Assembly: GCA_029288365.1 (NCBI GenBank)
Contig: JARIHI010000003.1
Location: forward strand, 108,771-172,770
DNA: 64,000 bases
Origin: Candidatus Saccharimonadota bacterium
GTDB taxonomy: Bacteria; Patescibacteriota; Saccharimonadia; Saccharimonadales; UBA4665
Reading direction: 5' to 3'
The position numbers were made by a program, and so were the translations under genes. Every line of letters begins with the position of its first letter. Within the stretch, counting starts at the first letter, position 1. The notes beneath the pieces were generated by a model. That model had not been told where the DNA came from, did not search any database, and saw only the letters and a list, made by a program, of their open reading frames with translations. Of this stretch, positions 16,484 through 25,117 are shown one piece after another.

Positions 16484-17344
16484 ATGAAAATCCTTGGACA
16501 AGGCCATACGGGAGTAGTGGTCGCAGACACTCCACATACTGTTAAAAAATTCTACGTATCCAAGCCTTATGCCGCTGAAGAACAAGCAAGTCTCGCTTTC
16601 CTTGGAGAAATGCAAGACCAAGGCTTCAGTATAGGCTGTACAATCCCAAAGCTAGTAGAAGTCGTAGGTAAAGGAGAATGGACAATACGCGACAAAGTAT
16701 ATACCTACTCCAACCGCATGGAACGTGTTCCTGGTACTTGTGCCCACCTCTCAGTTGCTAGTTTCACTGAAAAACAAATAAAAGTACTTGGCCAAGCTTT
16801 AGGTGCTATCGGGTTTGCTATGCATTCGCAATCCAAAGCCTATATAGCTATCTATAAGTCTCGATTTGGCGAGGAAGATAACCCTCTCTTGGTGCATATT
16901 GTCAAAGATAAAGTCGCACAAATCTTACGCGAAGAAACTGACCAGAGTATTACTGAACGAGTAAAAGCGGCCTCTGACTATCTGCAAAAACGCTGTCGAT
17001 CACTTGTAGCTGAAAATACTCTCAGTCACCTGGATTTTACTTTATCGAACACGCAAATTGACGACAACACACAGGTTATGGGTATCGTTGACTGGGGTGG
17101 TTTCGGACTAACACATCCTTCGCTTAGCCTATATCAGTTGGCTATTTACCCCATATGGCCACATTTTAAGCAGCAGTACCAGCAACAAGGAGCAACAATA
17201 CGTGAAGATATCGTCTACGCCGCAGCCGCTATACACTTAGCCTGGACGCCGATAATATGTAGAGAGCTTGGTATATCGCTAGAGAAAGAGGGACCACTAG
17301 AAAGCTTTGACGCAATGTACGAGCGTTTCGAGGCTCAGCTTTGA
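16484..17344 (+). CDS. APH/choline-kinase-fold phosphotransferase, 286 aa
   Basis: This is a kinase-fold protein: a Gly-rich start LGQGHTGVVV (residues 4-13), VKKFY as a likely ATP-binding lysine, the catalytic loop LSHLDFTLSNT (H-x-D-x4-N) and the metal-binding GIVDWGGFG. The family includes aminoglycoside phosphotransferases and small-molecule kinases, so the substrate is open. TATTTT at 16472-16477 ends six bases before the ATG, consistent with a leaderless mRNA. A second, unrelated-looking APH-fold gene lies at 19193. Confidence 0.8.
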   Translation: MKILGQGHTGVVVADTPHTVKKFYVSKPYAAEEQASLAFLGEMQDQGFSIGCTIPKLVEVVGKGEWTIRDKVYTYSNRMERVPGTCAHLSVASFTEKQIKVLGQALGAIGFAMHSQSKAYIAIYKSRFGEEDNPLLVHIVKDKVAQILREETDQSITERVKAASDYLQKRCRSLVAENTLSHLDFTLSNTQIDDNTQVMGIVDWGGFGLTHPSLSLYQLAIYPIWPHFKQQYQQQGATIREDIVYAAAAIHLAWTPIICRELGISLEKEGPLESFDAMYERFEAQL

Positions 17345-17452
17345 GGTTCAAGCCATTAATCTGAGTCAAACGATACAAGAGATATTTACTTAGGCAAAAA
17401 CTCTAGGATAAATACAGTCTGCTATTATAAATCTATATAAAGGAGCTTGTTC

Positions 17453-18388
17453 ATGAAATTTCAGAAATTACTCATAATAAATATTAGTGACTCAGCACTC
17501 GATTCGACATATTGGCAACAACTTAATGCACTAGCAGAAACAATAGTTAAAGTACCCAAAGACGACCCGTCTATCATGTCCGAATTAGTAGATACGGACG
17601 GCTTGCTAGTGAATTTTGGCATCGATGTAACCAAAGCAATGGTAGATACGGCTCTCAATTTAAAATACATTGGAGTCCTGGCAACAGCATTTGGTAAAAT
17701 TGATATAGAATACGCGGCCTCAAAAAACATTCCTGTCTGTAACTTAGCAGGCTATAGTACTGAATCCGTAGCAGAATTTACTATTGCCACAATTCTTGAA
17801 AATATTCGCGATCTCGAAGAAGGCAAACAACGTGGACGGAGCGAGAACTACGATGAGAGCGGAATCTTTGCCCGTGAGATAAAGGGTAGTAATTTTGTTG
17901 TGTTGGGTCTAGGAGATATTGGAAGTCGTGTAGCAGAATTGGCTAAAGGATTTGGTGCAAATATTTCATATTGGTCGCGGAAAAGTCGTAACGAAATATA
18001 CAACTACGGCGAAATTGATGAAGTTATTGCAAAAGCAGACTTCTTATCAATTAACCTTGCACAAGCACCTGAAACAGAACAAATTCTATCGGCTGAAAGA
18101 ATTAATACTCTCAAGCCTGGGGCGGTTGTGGTCAATACCGCGCCTATGGAACTCGTTGATATCAACGGGCTAGCTACACGCCTTGCAAAGGGTGATATGA
18201 CCTTTATTCTTGATCACTCCGATGAGATGACAAAAGAAGAACTTGCAAAGCTACAACCATATACAAACTGTATTATTTATCCACCTATTGCTTACATAAC
18301 CGAGGAAGCACGCCAAGCAAAGCAAAATATGTTTATAGGAAATGCTAAATCATTTCTAGAAGGCAAAATTGTAAACAGGGTAAATTAA
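17453..18388 (+). CDS. D-2-hydroxyacid dehydrogenase-like protein
   Basis: The start is ATG 17453 with AAGGAG at 17440-17445. The 311 aa protein has the NAD-binding GLGDIGSRVAELAKGFG around residues 145-160 and the family block TLKPGAVVVNTAP...LVDINGLATRLAKGD. In canonical members the motif is NTARG-LVDE with a catalytic Arg; here the segment reads NTAPMELVD, so that Arg appears missing. FILDHSDEM supplies a candidate His. It may be a divergent enzyme with altered chemistry or a binding protein. It is a single gene with its own promoter region (TGCTATTAT near 17420). Confidence 0.8.
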   Translation: MKFQKLLIINISDSALDSTYWQQLNALAETIVKVPKDDPSIMSELVDTDGLLVNFGIDVTKAMVDTALNLKYIGVLATAFGKIDIEYAASKNIPVCNLAGYSTESVAEFTIATILENIRDLEEGKQRGRSENYDESGIFAREIKGSNFVVLGLGDIGSRVAELAKGFGANISYWSRKSRNEIYNYGEIDEVIAKADFLSINLAQAPETEQILSAERINTLKPGAVVVNTAPMELVDINGLATRLAKGDMTFILDHSDEMTKEELAKLQPYTNCIIYPPIAYITEEARQAKQNMFIGNAKSFLEGKIVNRVN

Positions 18389-18436
18389 TAATATTCCTTT
18401 AAGGCAGTGTGTTATTGGTTTTGATATACTAAAATC

Positions 18437-18649
18437 ATGCAAAAAATAGCCACACGAGTATTTATATACGCTTCTATTACTTTTGGTATCGTAGGGATAC
18501 TATTAGTCCTGACAGCTTCAGGTCCAGATGAGCCAGACTCCACTCTAAGCCAAGTGCTTATACGACTTCTCTTTATAAACGTGTTTATTATCCTGCCTTC
18601 TTTTGCGCTCAGTATTGCCGGTAGGTACCTGGACAGTAAATCTAAATAA
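18437..18649 (+). CDS. Small two-TM membrane protein, 70 aa
   Basis: Two hydrophobic segments (about residues 8-28 and 42-62) flank a short acidic loop (GPDEPDST), ending in a basic tail. Function unknown. It is one of the cleanest leaderless cases: TGATATACT ends at 18430, six bases before the ATG, with no Shine-Dalgarno. Confidence 0.75.
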   Translation: MQKIATRVFIYASITFGIVGILLVLTASGPDEPDSTLSQVLIRLLFINVFIILPSFALSIAGRYLDSKSK

Positions 18650-18729
18650 AGTATCGCCAGTCCAGTAGATAATTCCCGCTTCTAATCCCCTGATTAGCTG
18701 CTAGTAATCCATTGTTGTAAGATATAACC

Positions 18730-19155
18730 ATGATAGATCACGTCACTTTATGGGTTAAAAATATTGATGAAAGCAAAAAATTCTATGAAGCAGCCTTGGC
18801 ACCACTTGGATACAAGCTCCTAGAAAACAAGTCCGTGCCCAAATGGATCGGCTTTGGGCAAAAAGAAATTGAACGTGAAAGAGATTTTTGGCTTAAGGAA
18901 GGGCCTGTAAGCGGTAGCGCAATTTCTTGCTTTGCTTTTAATGCTAAAAGTAAACAGCAGGTCGATGATTTTTACCAGGCAGCCATAAAAGCTGGCGGGC
19001 AAGACAACGGCCCTCCAGGCTATAGACCAGAGTATTCTACCTATTATTCTGGTTATTACGCGGCATTTGTCCTTGATCCTAATGGCTACAATATTGAAGC
19101 TGTGTGGGACGACCTGGAAAAAGGCGCTCAGCCTATTGAAGGCTGGAAAGCTTAA
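18730..19155 (+). CDS. VOC-superfamily protein (glyoxalase/bleomycin-resistance fold)
   Basis: This 141 aa protein begins MIDHVTLWVKNIDESKKFY, the usual VOC first strand with a metal-ligand His, and ends FVLDPNGYNIEAVWDD, the usual last strand with a metal-ligand Glu. VOC proteins are metal-dependent lyases, dioxygenases or drug-binding proteins; the substrate is not predictable. A TATAAC box lies three bases before the ATG, so the mRNA has little or no leader. Confidence 0.85.
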   Translation: MIDHVTLWVKNIDESKKFYEAALAPLGYKLLENKSVPKWIGFGQKEIERERDFWLKEGPVSGSAISCFAFNAKSKQQVDDFYQAAIKAGGQDNGPPGYRPEYSTYYSGYYAAFVLDPNGYNIEAVWDDLEKGAQPIEGWKA

Positions 19156-19192
19156 TCACTTTAATCTAGCTCTTGTTTGATATTATGAGGGC

Positions 19193-20161
19193 ATGGAAGA
19201 AGCCCATATTCTAGAACTGGCTAGGAATGTTTACCCCCAAACTGAGCAATCACAGATTTCTAAACTCAGTGGTGGTTTTAGTTCGCAAGCATATAAAATT
19301 GCTGCTCCGGAGCCATTCGTGTTACTAGTACAGCGGGAAGGCGGTGTAAGCCAAGCGAATTATGGCCATGCCTACGTGGCTATGAAATTATTACAAAAAC
19401 ATAATATCGGGCATGCACCACAGGCGTTATGGCTGGAAAGCAATCACGAAGCTATAGCGATCAGCTTAGAGCACGGCACTCCGGCTGATGAATTTGACTT
19501 CAAGAAATCCAACATTGATACCGAACAGCTATCTATCACTGTCATTGACAATATTCTTGATGCCGGGACGATAAGTTTAGAGGAATATCGGCAGCTTGCC
19601 GAAGAGTTGTCAGTAAAGCCGCTCGATCCAGAAACTCCCTCGCACGCAGCAAAACTGTACGGTACAGATTGGTTAGAGATCGTTGAGCGTTCTTGTCCCG
19701 ACAAGGATATCGTCAAATGGCTAAAACCGCGTGTAACCCAATCAGTTGAGATTGCACAGAAAATCGGTGAACATCTACCGACCTTTGGTCATGGCGATCC
19801 AAGTAATCCGAATATTTTGGTCAGTAGTGGAGGTTCGTTTACTTTAATAGACTGGGATTCGTCTCGTTTTCACACAACTGGACCGGAATTTTACGTGGCC
19901 TATACAACTCATTTGACCGACTTTATGAAACCCCATCGACAAGCCGTTATTAGCCATGTTGCGAAAAGAATCGGCGTTACTGAAGATGAATTCGCCCAAC
20001 GAGTACTTAACTTCCGCCGCTATTCAGAAGTTTTTGATGTCAATTGGGCGGCTATGATGATGGCGAAGGCTGCTGCCAGTGAAGCCGAAGGTAGCGTTGA
20101 ACACTTTCGACAAATTGCGCTTGAGCGCATAAAAATCTACGAAAATTCTTTCGAGAAGTAA
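19193..20161 (+). CDS. Aminoglycoside-phosphotransferase family kinase, 322 aa
   Basis: The catalytic loop FGHGDPSNPNILV (H-G-D-x4-N) and the metal site LIDWDSSRF are clear at about residues 197-227, and the N-terminal lobe has SGGFSSQAYKI. This is the APH/ChoK-like kinase fold; possible substrates include aminoglycosides, homoserine, choline or sugars. TATTAT lies 9 bases before the ATG. It is separated from the VOC gene by only 37 bases but has its own -10. Confidence 0.85.
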   Translation: MEEAHILELARNVYPQTEQSQISKLSGGFSSQAYKIAAPEPFVLLVQREGGVSQANYGHAYVAMKLLQKHNIGHAPQALWLESNHEAIAISLEHGTPADEFDFKKSNIDTEQLSITVIDNILDAGTISLEEYRQLAEELSVKPLDPETPSHAAKLYGTDWLEIVERSCPDKDIVKWLKPRVTQSVEIAQKIGEHLPTFGHGDPSNPNILVSSGGSFTLIDWDSSRFHTTGPEFYVAYTTHLTDFMKPHRQAVISHVAKRIGVTEDEFAQRVLNFRRYSEVFDVNWAAMMMAKAAASEAEGSVEHFRQIALERIKIYENSFEK

Positions 20162-20198
20162 CGCATTTTTATCTGGTATAATAACCTCATTGATAAGT

Positions 20199-20264
20199 CC
20201 AGATACCCAAACAGCTCTTGGTCTCTAAGAATAACTGTTTACTGGCTCAAGTAGATGCAGAGAC
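20199..20264 (+). other. Pseudoknot-like mRNA leader
   Basis: CCAG/CTGG (20199-20202/20242-20245) encloses AAACAG/CTGTTT (20209-20214/20235-20240). The loop GTCTCT (20221-20226) can pair with AGAGAC downstream (20259-20264), giving an H-type pseudoknot 16 bases before the SD. A promoter -10, TGGTATAAT, lies near 20174-20182. Confidence 0.5.
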
Positions 20265-20293
20265 TCACTATTAACTAAATAAGGAGTCGATTT

Positions 20294-20458
20294 ATGAATC
20301 ATGTCAAAATGACAAAAGATGAACAGATGGACTGGTACGAGCGAACGCACAAAAACTGGCGTTCGTGGGGTTCGTGGTTCAGCTGGGGTTCTCCTGTTGG
20401 ATTAAGCATTTTTGTGCTTGCTCTAGCAGGTGCGGCATGGATTATTGCTCAAATATAG
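20294..20458 (+). CDS. Small single-TM protein, 54 aa
   Basis: It starts MNHVKMTKDEQMDWYERT, has a Trp-rich middle (NWRSWGSWFSWGS), then a C-terminal membrane helix GLSIFVLALAGAAWIIAQI. The SD AAGGAG (20281-20286) is strong, and a good terminator follows, so this is a real gene. The Trp-rich juxtamembrane part would lie at the membrane interface. Function unknown. The folded leader upstream suggests post-transcriptional control. Confidence 0.8.
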   Translation: MNHVKMTKDEQMDWYERTHKNWRSWGSWFSWGSPVGLSIFVLALAGAAWIIAQI

Positions 20459-20471
20459 TGGGAGCAATAGC

Positions 20472-20507
20472 AAAAAAACAGAGCATGGTAGGTGCTCTGT
20501 TTTTTTA
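20472..20507. terminator. Bidirectional terminator
   Basis: The stem CAGAGCA (20479-20485) / TGCTCTG (20493-20499) is flanked by A7 and T7. It serves the small membrane-protein gene and the converging DEAD-box gene. Confidence 0.9.
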
Positions 20508-20532
20508 TTACGGTCTCAAGGAAGTCTGAGGA

Positions 20533-21729
20533 TTACTTTTCAATGAAAGTAAGGGCGTAGCCAACTCTACCGGCTCTACCGGTACGACCAATGCGGTGCA
20601 CATAATCGTCGTAAGTTTGAGGCAAGGAATAGTTAATGACATGGGTAATATCAGACACATCTAGGCCTCTGGCTGCTACGTCAGTAGCTACGAGCACTTT
20701 CACTTCGCTGCTCTTAAACTTTTTAAGTACACGCTGACGCTGTGACTGTGTTTTGCCACCGTGAATTGAGTCGGCCAAAAATCCTCTGGCAGCAAGCTCC
20801 TTCGATAGCCTTTCGACGGTACGGTGAGTGTCATCAAAAATGATTGTTTTGGCGGTAGTCTCGTCTATAAGGATGTCGTGCAGCTTATCGAGCTTATCGG
20901 CTACATTATGGGTAACAATATTTTGATCAACATTATCGCTTGTATCGCCTGACTTGACGGATATATGAATAGGGTTTTCTGAGAAGTTTTCGATGATGCC
21001 CTTAACTCTAGCATCAAGGGTAGCCGAAAAGTAGAAGCTCTGCCGAGCACCATTGGTGTGACTTAAAATGTGAGTGATATCGTGCACAAAGCCCATATCC
21101 AGCATGCGGTCAACTTCGTCAAGCACAACCAAGTTGCAGTCAGATATCTTCAGCGAGCCACGCTCTAGGTGATCTTTGATCCTGCCGGGAGTGCCGATGA
21201 TAATCCGCGGGTTGTAGCGCAAATCCCTAAGCTGGGGGCCCATGGCCGTACCGCCGATCAAAAGAGCACCGTCTAGGCCGCTGCCTTTACCAATCTGGCG
21301 ACATTGTTGTTCAATCTGCTCTGCGAGCTCACGGGTCGGAGCCAAAATGATCGCTTTGGTCGTCGGCTCAGTTATAAGGCGGTGCAAAACCGGTATGGCA
21401 AAAGCGGCTGTTTTACCAGTGCCAGTATTGGCAATACCGAGAATATTTTTGCCAGCCAAGCCATGAGGAATCGCCTGGTCTTGAATGGGCGAGGGATCTT
21501 GAAAGCCCATAACTTGCAAGTTGCGCTTAATGAGCTCGTCCACCTCAAAATCCTGAAAGCTATGCATAGGAGTGTAAGCTTCTTCTAAGCGAGGCTTGGC
21601 ACCTTGAATAAACTTCGACGGATGAATATAGGCTTTCTTGGGTTGGCGTCCTTTGTGTTGCGGACGACGGTTACGAAACCCCTTAGCCTGGCCACTGCGG
21701 CCAGAACGATACGCTTGTTTTTGATACAT
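20533..21729 (-). CDS. DEAD-box RNA helicase (RhlE/CsdA-like)
   Basis: This 398 aa protein carries the motifs in order: Q-motif region FQDFEVDELI...PSPIQ, motif I ANTGTGKT, PTRELA, GTPGR, DEVD (motif II, with V instead of A, so DEVD), SAT, ATDVAARGLDV and HRIGRTGRAG. A basic Arg/Lys/Gly-rich N-terminal extension (about 45 residues) probably binds RNA; there is no long C-terminal tail. These helicases unfold mRNA and rRNA, often at low temperature. The mRNA has a leader of about 100 bases that can hide its SD (see 21737-21819). The next divergent gene is an RRM protein, another cold-response type. Confidence 0.95.
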   Translation of the reverse strand: MYQKQAYRSGRSGQAKGFRNRRPQHKGRQPKKAYIHPSKFIQGAKPRLEEAYTPMHSFQDFEVDELIKRNLQVMGFQDPSPIQDQAIPHGLAGKNILGIANTGTGKTAAFAIPVLHRLITEPTTKAIILAPTRELAEQIEQQCRQIGKGSGLDGALLIGGTAMGPQLRDLRYNPRIIIGTPGRIKDHLERGSLKISDCNLVVLDEVDRMLDMGFVHDITHILSHTNGARQSFYFSATLDARVKGIIENFSENPIHISVKSGDTSDNVDQNIVTHNVADKLDKLHDILIDETTAKTIIFDDTHRTVERLSKELAARGFLADSIHGGKTQSQRQRVLKKFKSSEVKVLVATDVAARGLDVSDITHVINYSLPQTYDDYVHRIGRTGRAGRVGYALTFIEK

Positions 21730-21736
21730 AAAAAAA

Positions 21737-21819
21737 GAATCCTTTGTTTTAAGTAAGTAGTGAATTGACTGTTTGCAATGAATATCGAGTCAAAACTTTC
21801 GCAACTTACCCAAGGATCC
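21737..21819 (-). promoter_or_regulatory. SD-sequestering leader of the DEAD-box gene
   Basis: In the minus-strand mRNA GGATCCTT (21819-21812) can pair over 8 bp with AAGGATTC (21744-21737), which includes the SD. Nested inside, GTAAGT (21809-21804) pairs with ACTTAC (21758-21753). The promoter TTGCTT-N17-TATAAT lies upstream, with the -10 at 21843-21838. It is built like a cold-shock or thermosensor leader. Confidence 0.55.
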
Positions 21820-22061
21820 ATTAAAAACAATAACTTCAATTATAGCACAACTTTACCATGAAAGCAATAGCGTTTCTGATATTCATTAAGTGGGTTTGAT
21901 TTTGGCCTCTTCGGAAAACTCTTAGAAAATGCTATACTATGGTTTAAGCAAGTGATTACTATTATCTCTCCGTTGTCATCTTAGTCTTAAAAGCTAAACA
22001 TCATCGCGAGCAGCAATAAGGAACGCAAGCGATACTAATAAAGAAAGGATTTAAACTAATT

Positions 22062-22376
22062 ATGGCAATGAAACTTTACGTAGGCGGCCTCGCATACAGC
22101 GTCACCGATCAAGAGCTTAATGACTTCTTCGCAGCAGAAGGCAAGGTAGCCAGTGCAGTAGTGATCAAAGATAAATTCAGCGGTCAATCAAAAGGCTTTG
22201 GGTTTGTTGAAATGGAAGACCTGAAAGAAGGTCAGAACGCCATTAAGTCACTGGATGGCAAAGAACTCAACGGACGAGCAGTTACCGTAAACCAAGCTCG
22301 ACCACAAGAAGATCGACGCCCAAGCGGTGGTAATCGCAATTTCGGCAATGACAACAGCAACCGTCGCCGATATTAA
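22062..22376 (+). CDS. RRM-type RNA-binding protein
   Basis: This single-RRM protein of 104 aa has RNP2 KLYVGGLAY (residues 4-12) and RNP1 KGFGFVEM (around 46-53), then an Arg/Asn-rich tail (RRPSGGNRNF). It resembles cyanobacterial-type cold-inducible RNA-binding proteins and should bind single-stranded RNA in the cytoplasm. It is led by the SD AAAGGA and a leader of about 110 bases after a TGCTATACT promoter. It is divergent from the DEAD-box helicase gene; joint work in RNA remodelling is an inference. Confidence 0.93.
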   Translation: MAMKLYVGGLAYSVTDQELNDFFAAEGKVASAVVIKDKFSGQSKGFGFVEMEDLKEGQNAIKSLDGKELNGRAVTVNQARPQEDRRPSGGNRNFGNDNSNRRRY

Positions 22377-22420
22377 GTAGCAAGTATTTTTTATTTTCGA
22401 TTTAGTTTGTCCCCTGGAAT

Positions 22421-22449
22421 TTGACTAAATATTAATTTTATTGTATTTT
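22421..22449 (+). promoter_or_regulatory. Promoter shared in sequence with that at 35234
   Basis: TTGACT (22421-22426), a 17-base AT spacer, TATTTT (22444-22449). The 24 bases from 22419 on are identical to those before the gene at 35271, although the genes are unlinked and dissimilar. Confidence 0.75.
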
Positions 22450-22455
22450 TAGTCT

Positions 22456-22896
22456 ATGAGTCGTTCGAATGAATGGGGAGAATCCCTAGAAAAAACGATA
22501 GAACGAAGCCAAGCGCAGGGAGGGCTCCTTGTGTATTCAATGATGCCGGATGAGGAAATTGAAGTGACTATTGCTGGCTTAACCGAAGGTGATATTCGAG
22601 TCGAAGAAGATCGTACTGTTAAGGCAGTTTTAATCGAACAACGTACAGGTAAACTTCGTGTTACTGAAGACACTGCGGCTGGGGATAATTGGGCGGGCAG
22701 AGAAATATGCTTAGGCTCAAGCGTATTTTCCATTGGCGAAATAGAACTAGTCAGAGGAGGCTTGCTGCGAGGCCTCATTGCTCGTAATCAAGGTGTGGTC
22801 GTAGATTTAGCTGCCCAACATTTCGAGGGAAGAGAACCAAATTATTTAATGGCAAAATACCAGTCATTAAGCTTGGAGGGTCAAGATATCTTCTAA
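22456..22896 (+). CDS. Hypothetical protein, 146 aa
   Basis: This is an acidic, soluble, beta-rich-looking protein with repeated Glu/Asp and Val/Ile alternation. I recognise no family. The -10 TATTTT ends six bases before the ATG, so the mRNA is leaderless. The promoter spacer is the same as that of the 35271 gene, suggesting joint control. Confidence 0.65.
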   Translation: MSRSNEWGESLEKTIERSQAQGGLLVYSMMPDEEIEVTIAGLTEGDIRVEEDRTVKAVLIEQRTGKLRVTEDTAAGDNWAGREICLGSSVFSIGEIELVRGGLLRGLIARNQGVVVDLAAQHFEGREPNYLMAKYQSLSLEGQDIF

Positions 22897-22913
22897 ATTT
22901 ACTGATAATAAAT

Positions 22914-25013
22914 CTAGAGAGTAGAGCGATGGTACTTTCGGGCAAGTGATTCAATAGAGCGCCTACTCTCTTGGCAGATCTTTTGGTCTAAGAAAATTAC
23001 CTCGTCTATGACTTGAGTGACTTTAAGTGTCTGAGCAATTATGTCGGCAAGTTCTTTCATGGTATTTTCTTTGGCACCGCCGAGAGTTATTGCAGATGTT
23101 CCTAAGCGTAGACCGCTTGTCATATGTGCACTTAGCGCGTCCTCGGGTAATAAATTCTTATTGGACAAGATGCCCACAGCCTCCAACACTTTCGCCACAT
23201 TGTCGCCGTTAAATTCATCTTTTATGGCGTGTACGTCAATCATAACAATGTGAGAATCGGTACCTTGGGATCTCTCATCATATCCTACTACCGGAATACC
23301 CTGTCCATGAAGAGCAGTAGCAAGCGCCTTAGCATTTAATACGACTTGCTTTGAATACTCTTTAAATTCCGGCTTCAGGGCTAAGGTCAACATCGCCACC
23401 TTAGCCACTACACTTGGCGAGTGATCCTCAGACTGTAAACCAATATTTAAAGACTTGGATACAAGCTCTAAGAATCCATCATCTCCATCTCCTGCGACAA
23501 TCATCCCACCTTTTGGCCCCGCTAGCGTTTTGCTAGTACTAAATACTACTACGTCTGCAACGGTAGTAGGATTAGGATATGCGCTGCCTGCAATAAGCCC
23601 AGCAATATGAGAGACATCTGCTATAAGACGCGCGCCCACAATATCAGCAATTTCTCTGAACTTCTTAAAGTCAATGGATTTTGGAAAAGCTGAATAGCCC
23701 GTGATAATAATATCGACATTATGTTCCTTTGCTTTTTTGAGAATATCATCGTAATCAAGCTCAAAGTTTTTGTCTGCACTATAATGGAATATTTCAAAAC
23801 CCATTGCCTTATTAAACATTGTAAGACGAGAGTGAGTAATATGACCTCCGGGCTTTAAAGATAATGATAGTATCTTTTGTCTGCCTTCGTGCTTGCATGC
23901 AAGCAATGCCGCCTGTATCGCTTGAGTTCCGCTGTGAGGCTTTAAATTCACATAGCTAGCTTCGAATAAAGCTCGCGCCGCAATCTCACCTAAATTTTCA
24001 ATATCGTCGTAATGAGCAGTTCCTGTGTGATACCGTTCGTAACGATAGCCTTCCGCTAAAGTCTCAACAAAAGGGCCGCCGCCAGCAAGAGATACCTCTT
24101 GCGGATGTAAATTTGACGGCGCAATCATGTTAAGTGTTGCTTCCTGCATATCATGCTGATCGTTGGAAGCCCGCTGATATTCATGCCGTAGCTTTTGAAG
24201 GAAATAAGGAGTTCCGGGAAGTCGTTTGTTGGCAAGCGCCACCATATACGTGCCGCGTTCTAAGCCACCGTTAGGGAAAAGTAGTTTTTTCCCGAGCACA
24301 CTAAAATCTTTTGCAATACTGTTAAGTGCAGTCAAAGATAAACTGCGCTTGTTATTTTTTCCCAGAATGCTATCTGTAAGTGCCACTGCTTCAAGAAAAG
24401 CCGCATGCTTGAGTGCTTCTCGCTCAGAATTACTAGGTGTTGTATTTGTCATGGCAAGTCGATGAGAAATTTCCTGAAGAACCAGTCCGCTAAACTCAAT
24501 CAGTGAGAGCTGATATTGTTGATCGCTGTTATACGACTGAAGAAAGTCATCGTAAATAATAACAATCCCATCACCAACGAGTAAGTTATTAATGTTTTTC
24601 GATCTTTCTGCGCTAGCTCCTGGAAAAACAGAAGATAAAGGACCAAAGACAATATCATATTTAGTAACTTCGCTATCACACAAATCGTCCTCTGATAAAA
24701 CATGGTGAATATCGCAATCTAAATCCTGGAGTGCCTCTAAGAGATCTTCAACTAGATAGTGATTACTACGCCCAACTTCTAGTAAACGAATAGACTGCTT
24801 TGTGGCTTTCTTAATGTACTCTTCAACTTCGTTAGAAATTTCTTGCAAGGCTTCTGTGTATCCGGGGCGGGCCTTAACTGCTTGTTTGTATAGCTGGAGA
24901 TCAGAAACAATTTTTTCGAAGTCCAGAGACTGTTCTCTTTGCCAGTTAGTAACGAATTTGACTCTCTCAAGAGGGTCGAGTATTTTAAGTTTTTTAACAA
25001 TGTCTAAATACAT
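22914..25013 (-). CDS. Serine hydroxymethyltransferase-like enzyme with N-terminal Rossmann-like domain
   Basis: This 699 aa protein is a fusion. Residues ~1-260 include ESIRLLEVGRSNHYL-type and YDIVFGPLSSVF segments reminiscent of a degenerate SAM-methyltransferase fold. Residues ~285-690 are SHMT-like: GGPFVETLAEGYRYERYHTG, NLKPHSGTQAIQAALLA, ADVSHIAGLIAG and the PLP-lysine block FSTSKTLAGPKGG. Canonical SHMT is about 420 aa and has THKT where this has TSKT. SHMT makes glycine and methylene-tetrahydrofolate from serine; related enzymes act as threonine aldolases or transaldolases. The extra domain and altered active-site strand make the reaction uncertain. Confidence 0.85.
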   Translation of the reverse strand: MYLDIVKKLKILDPLERVKFVTNWQREQSLDFEKIVSDLQLYKQAVKARPGYTEALQEISNEVEEYIKKATKQSIRLLEVGRSNHYLVEDLLEALQDLDCDIHHVLSEDDLCDSEVTKYDIVFGPLSSVFPGASAERSKNINNLLVGDGIVIIYDDFLQSYNSDQQYQLSLIEFSGLVLQEISHRLAMTNTTPSNSEREALKHAAFLEAVALTDSILGKNNKRSLSLTALNSIAKDFSVLGKKLLFPNGGLERGTYMVALANKRLPGTPYFLQKLRHEYQRASNDQHDMQEATLNMIAPSNLHPQEVSLAGGGPFVETLAEGYRYERYHTGTAHYDDIENLGEIAARALFEASYVNLKPHSGTQAIQAALLACKHEGRQKILSLSLKPGGHITHSRLTMFNKAMGFEIFHYSADKNFELDYDDILKKAKEHNVDIIITGYSAFPKSIDFKKFREIADIVGARLIADVSHIAGLIAGSAYPNPTTVADVVVFSTSKTLAGPKGGMIVAGDGDDGFLELVSKSLNIGLQSEDHSPSVVAKVAMLTLALKPEFKEYSKQVVLNAKALATALHGQGIPVVGYDERSQGTDSHIVMIDVHAIKDEFNGDNVAKVLEAVGILSNKNLLPEDALSAHMTSGLRLGTSAITLGGAKENTMKELADIIAQTLKVTQVIDEVIFLDQKICQESRRSIESLARKYHRSTL

Positions 25014-25039
25014 ATTTCTTAAGACGTCTTTGACAATTT

Positions 25040-25063
25040 GATATAATTATATTCAATTATATC
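25040..25063. promoter_or_regulatory. 9 bp inverted repeat in a divergent promoter region
   Basis: GATATAATT (25040-25048) and AATTATATC (25055-25063) form a perfect inverted repeat. It overlaps TATAAT boxes for the leftward SHMT-like gene and lies upstream of the rightward GrpB gene. It is a candidate operator, though AT-rich sequence makes chance palindromes common. Confidence 0.45.
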
Positions 25064-25117
25064 ATAGGTGTCCTCGTTTTAATATTGGGGATATTAGCGA
25101 TATGAGACAATGAAGTA

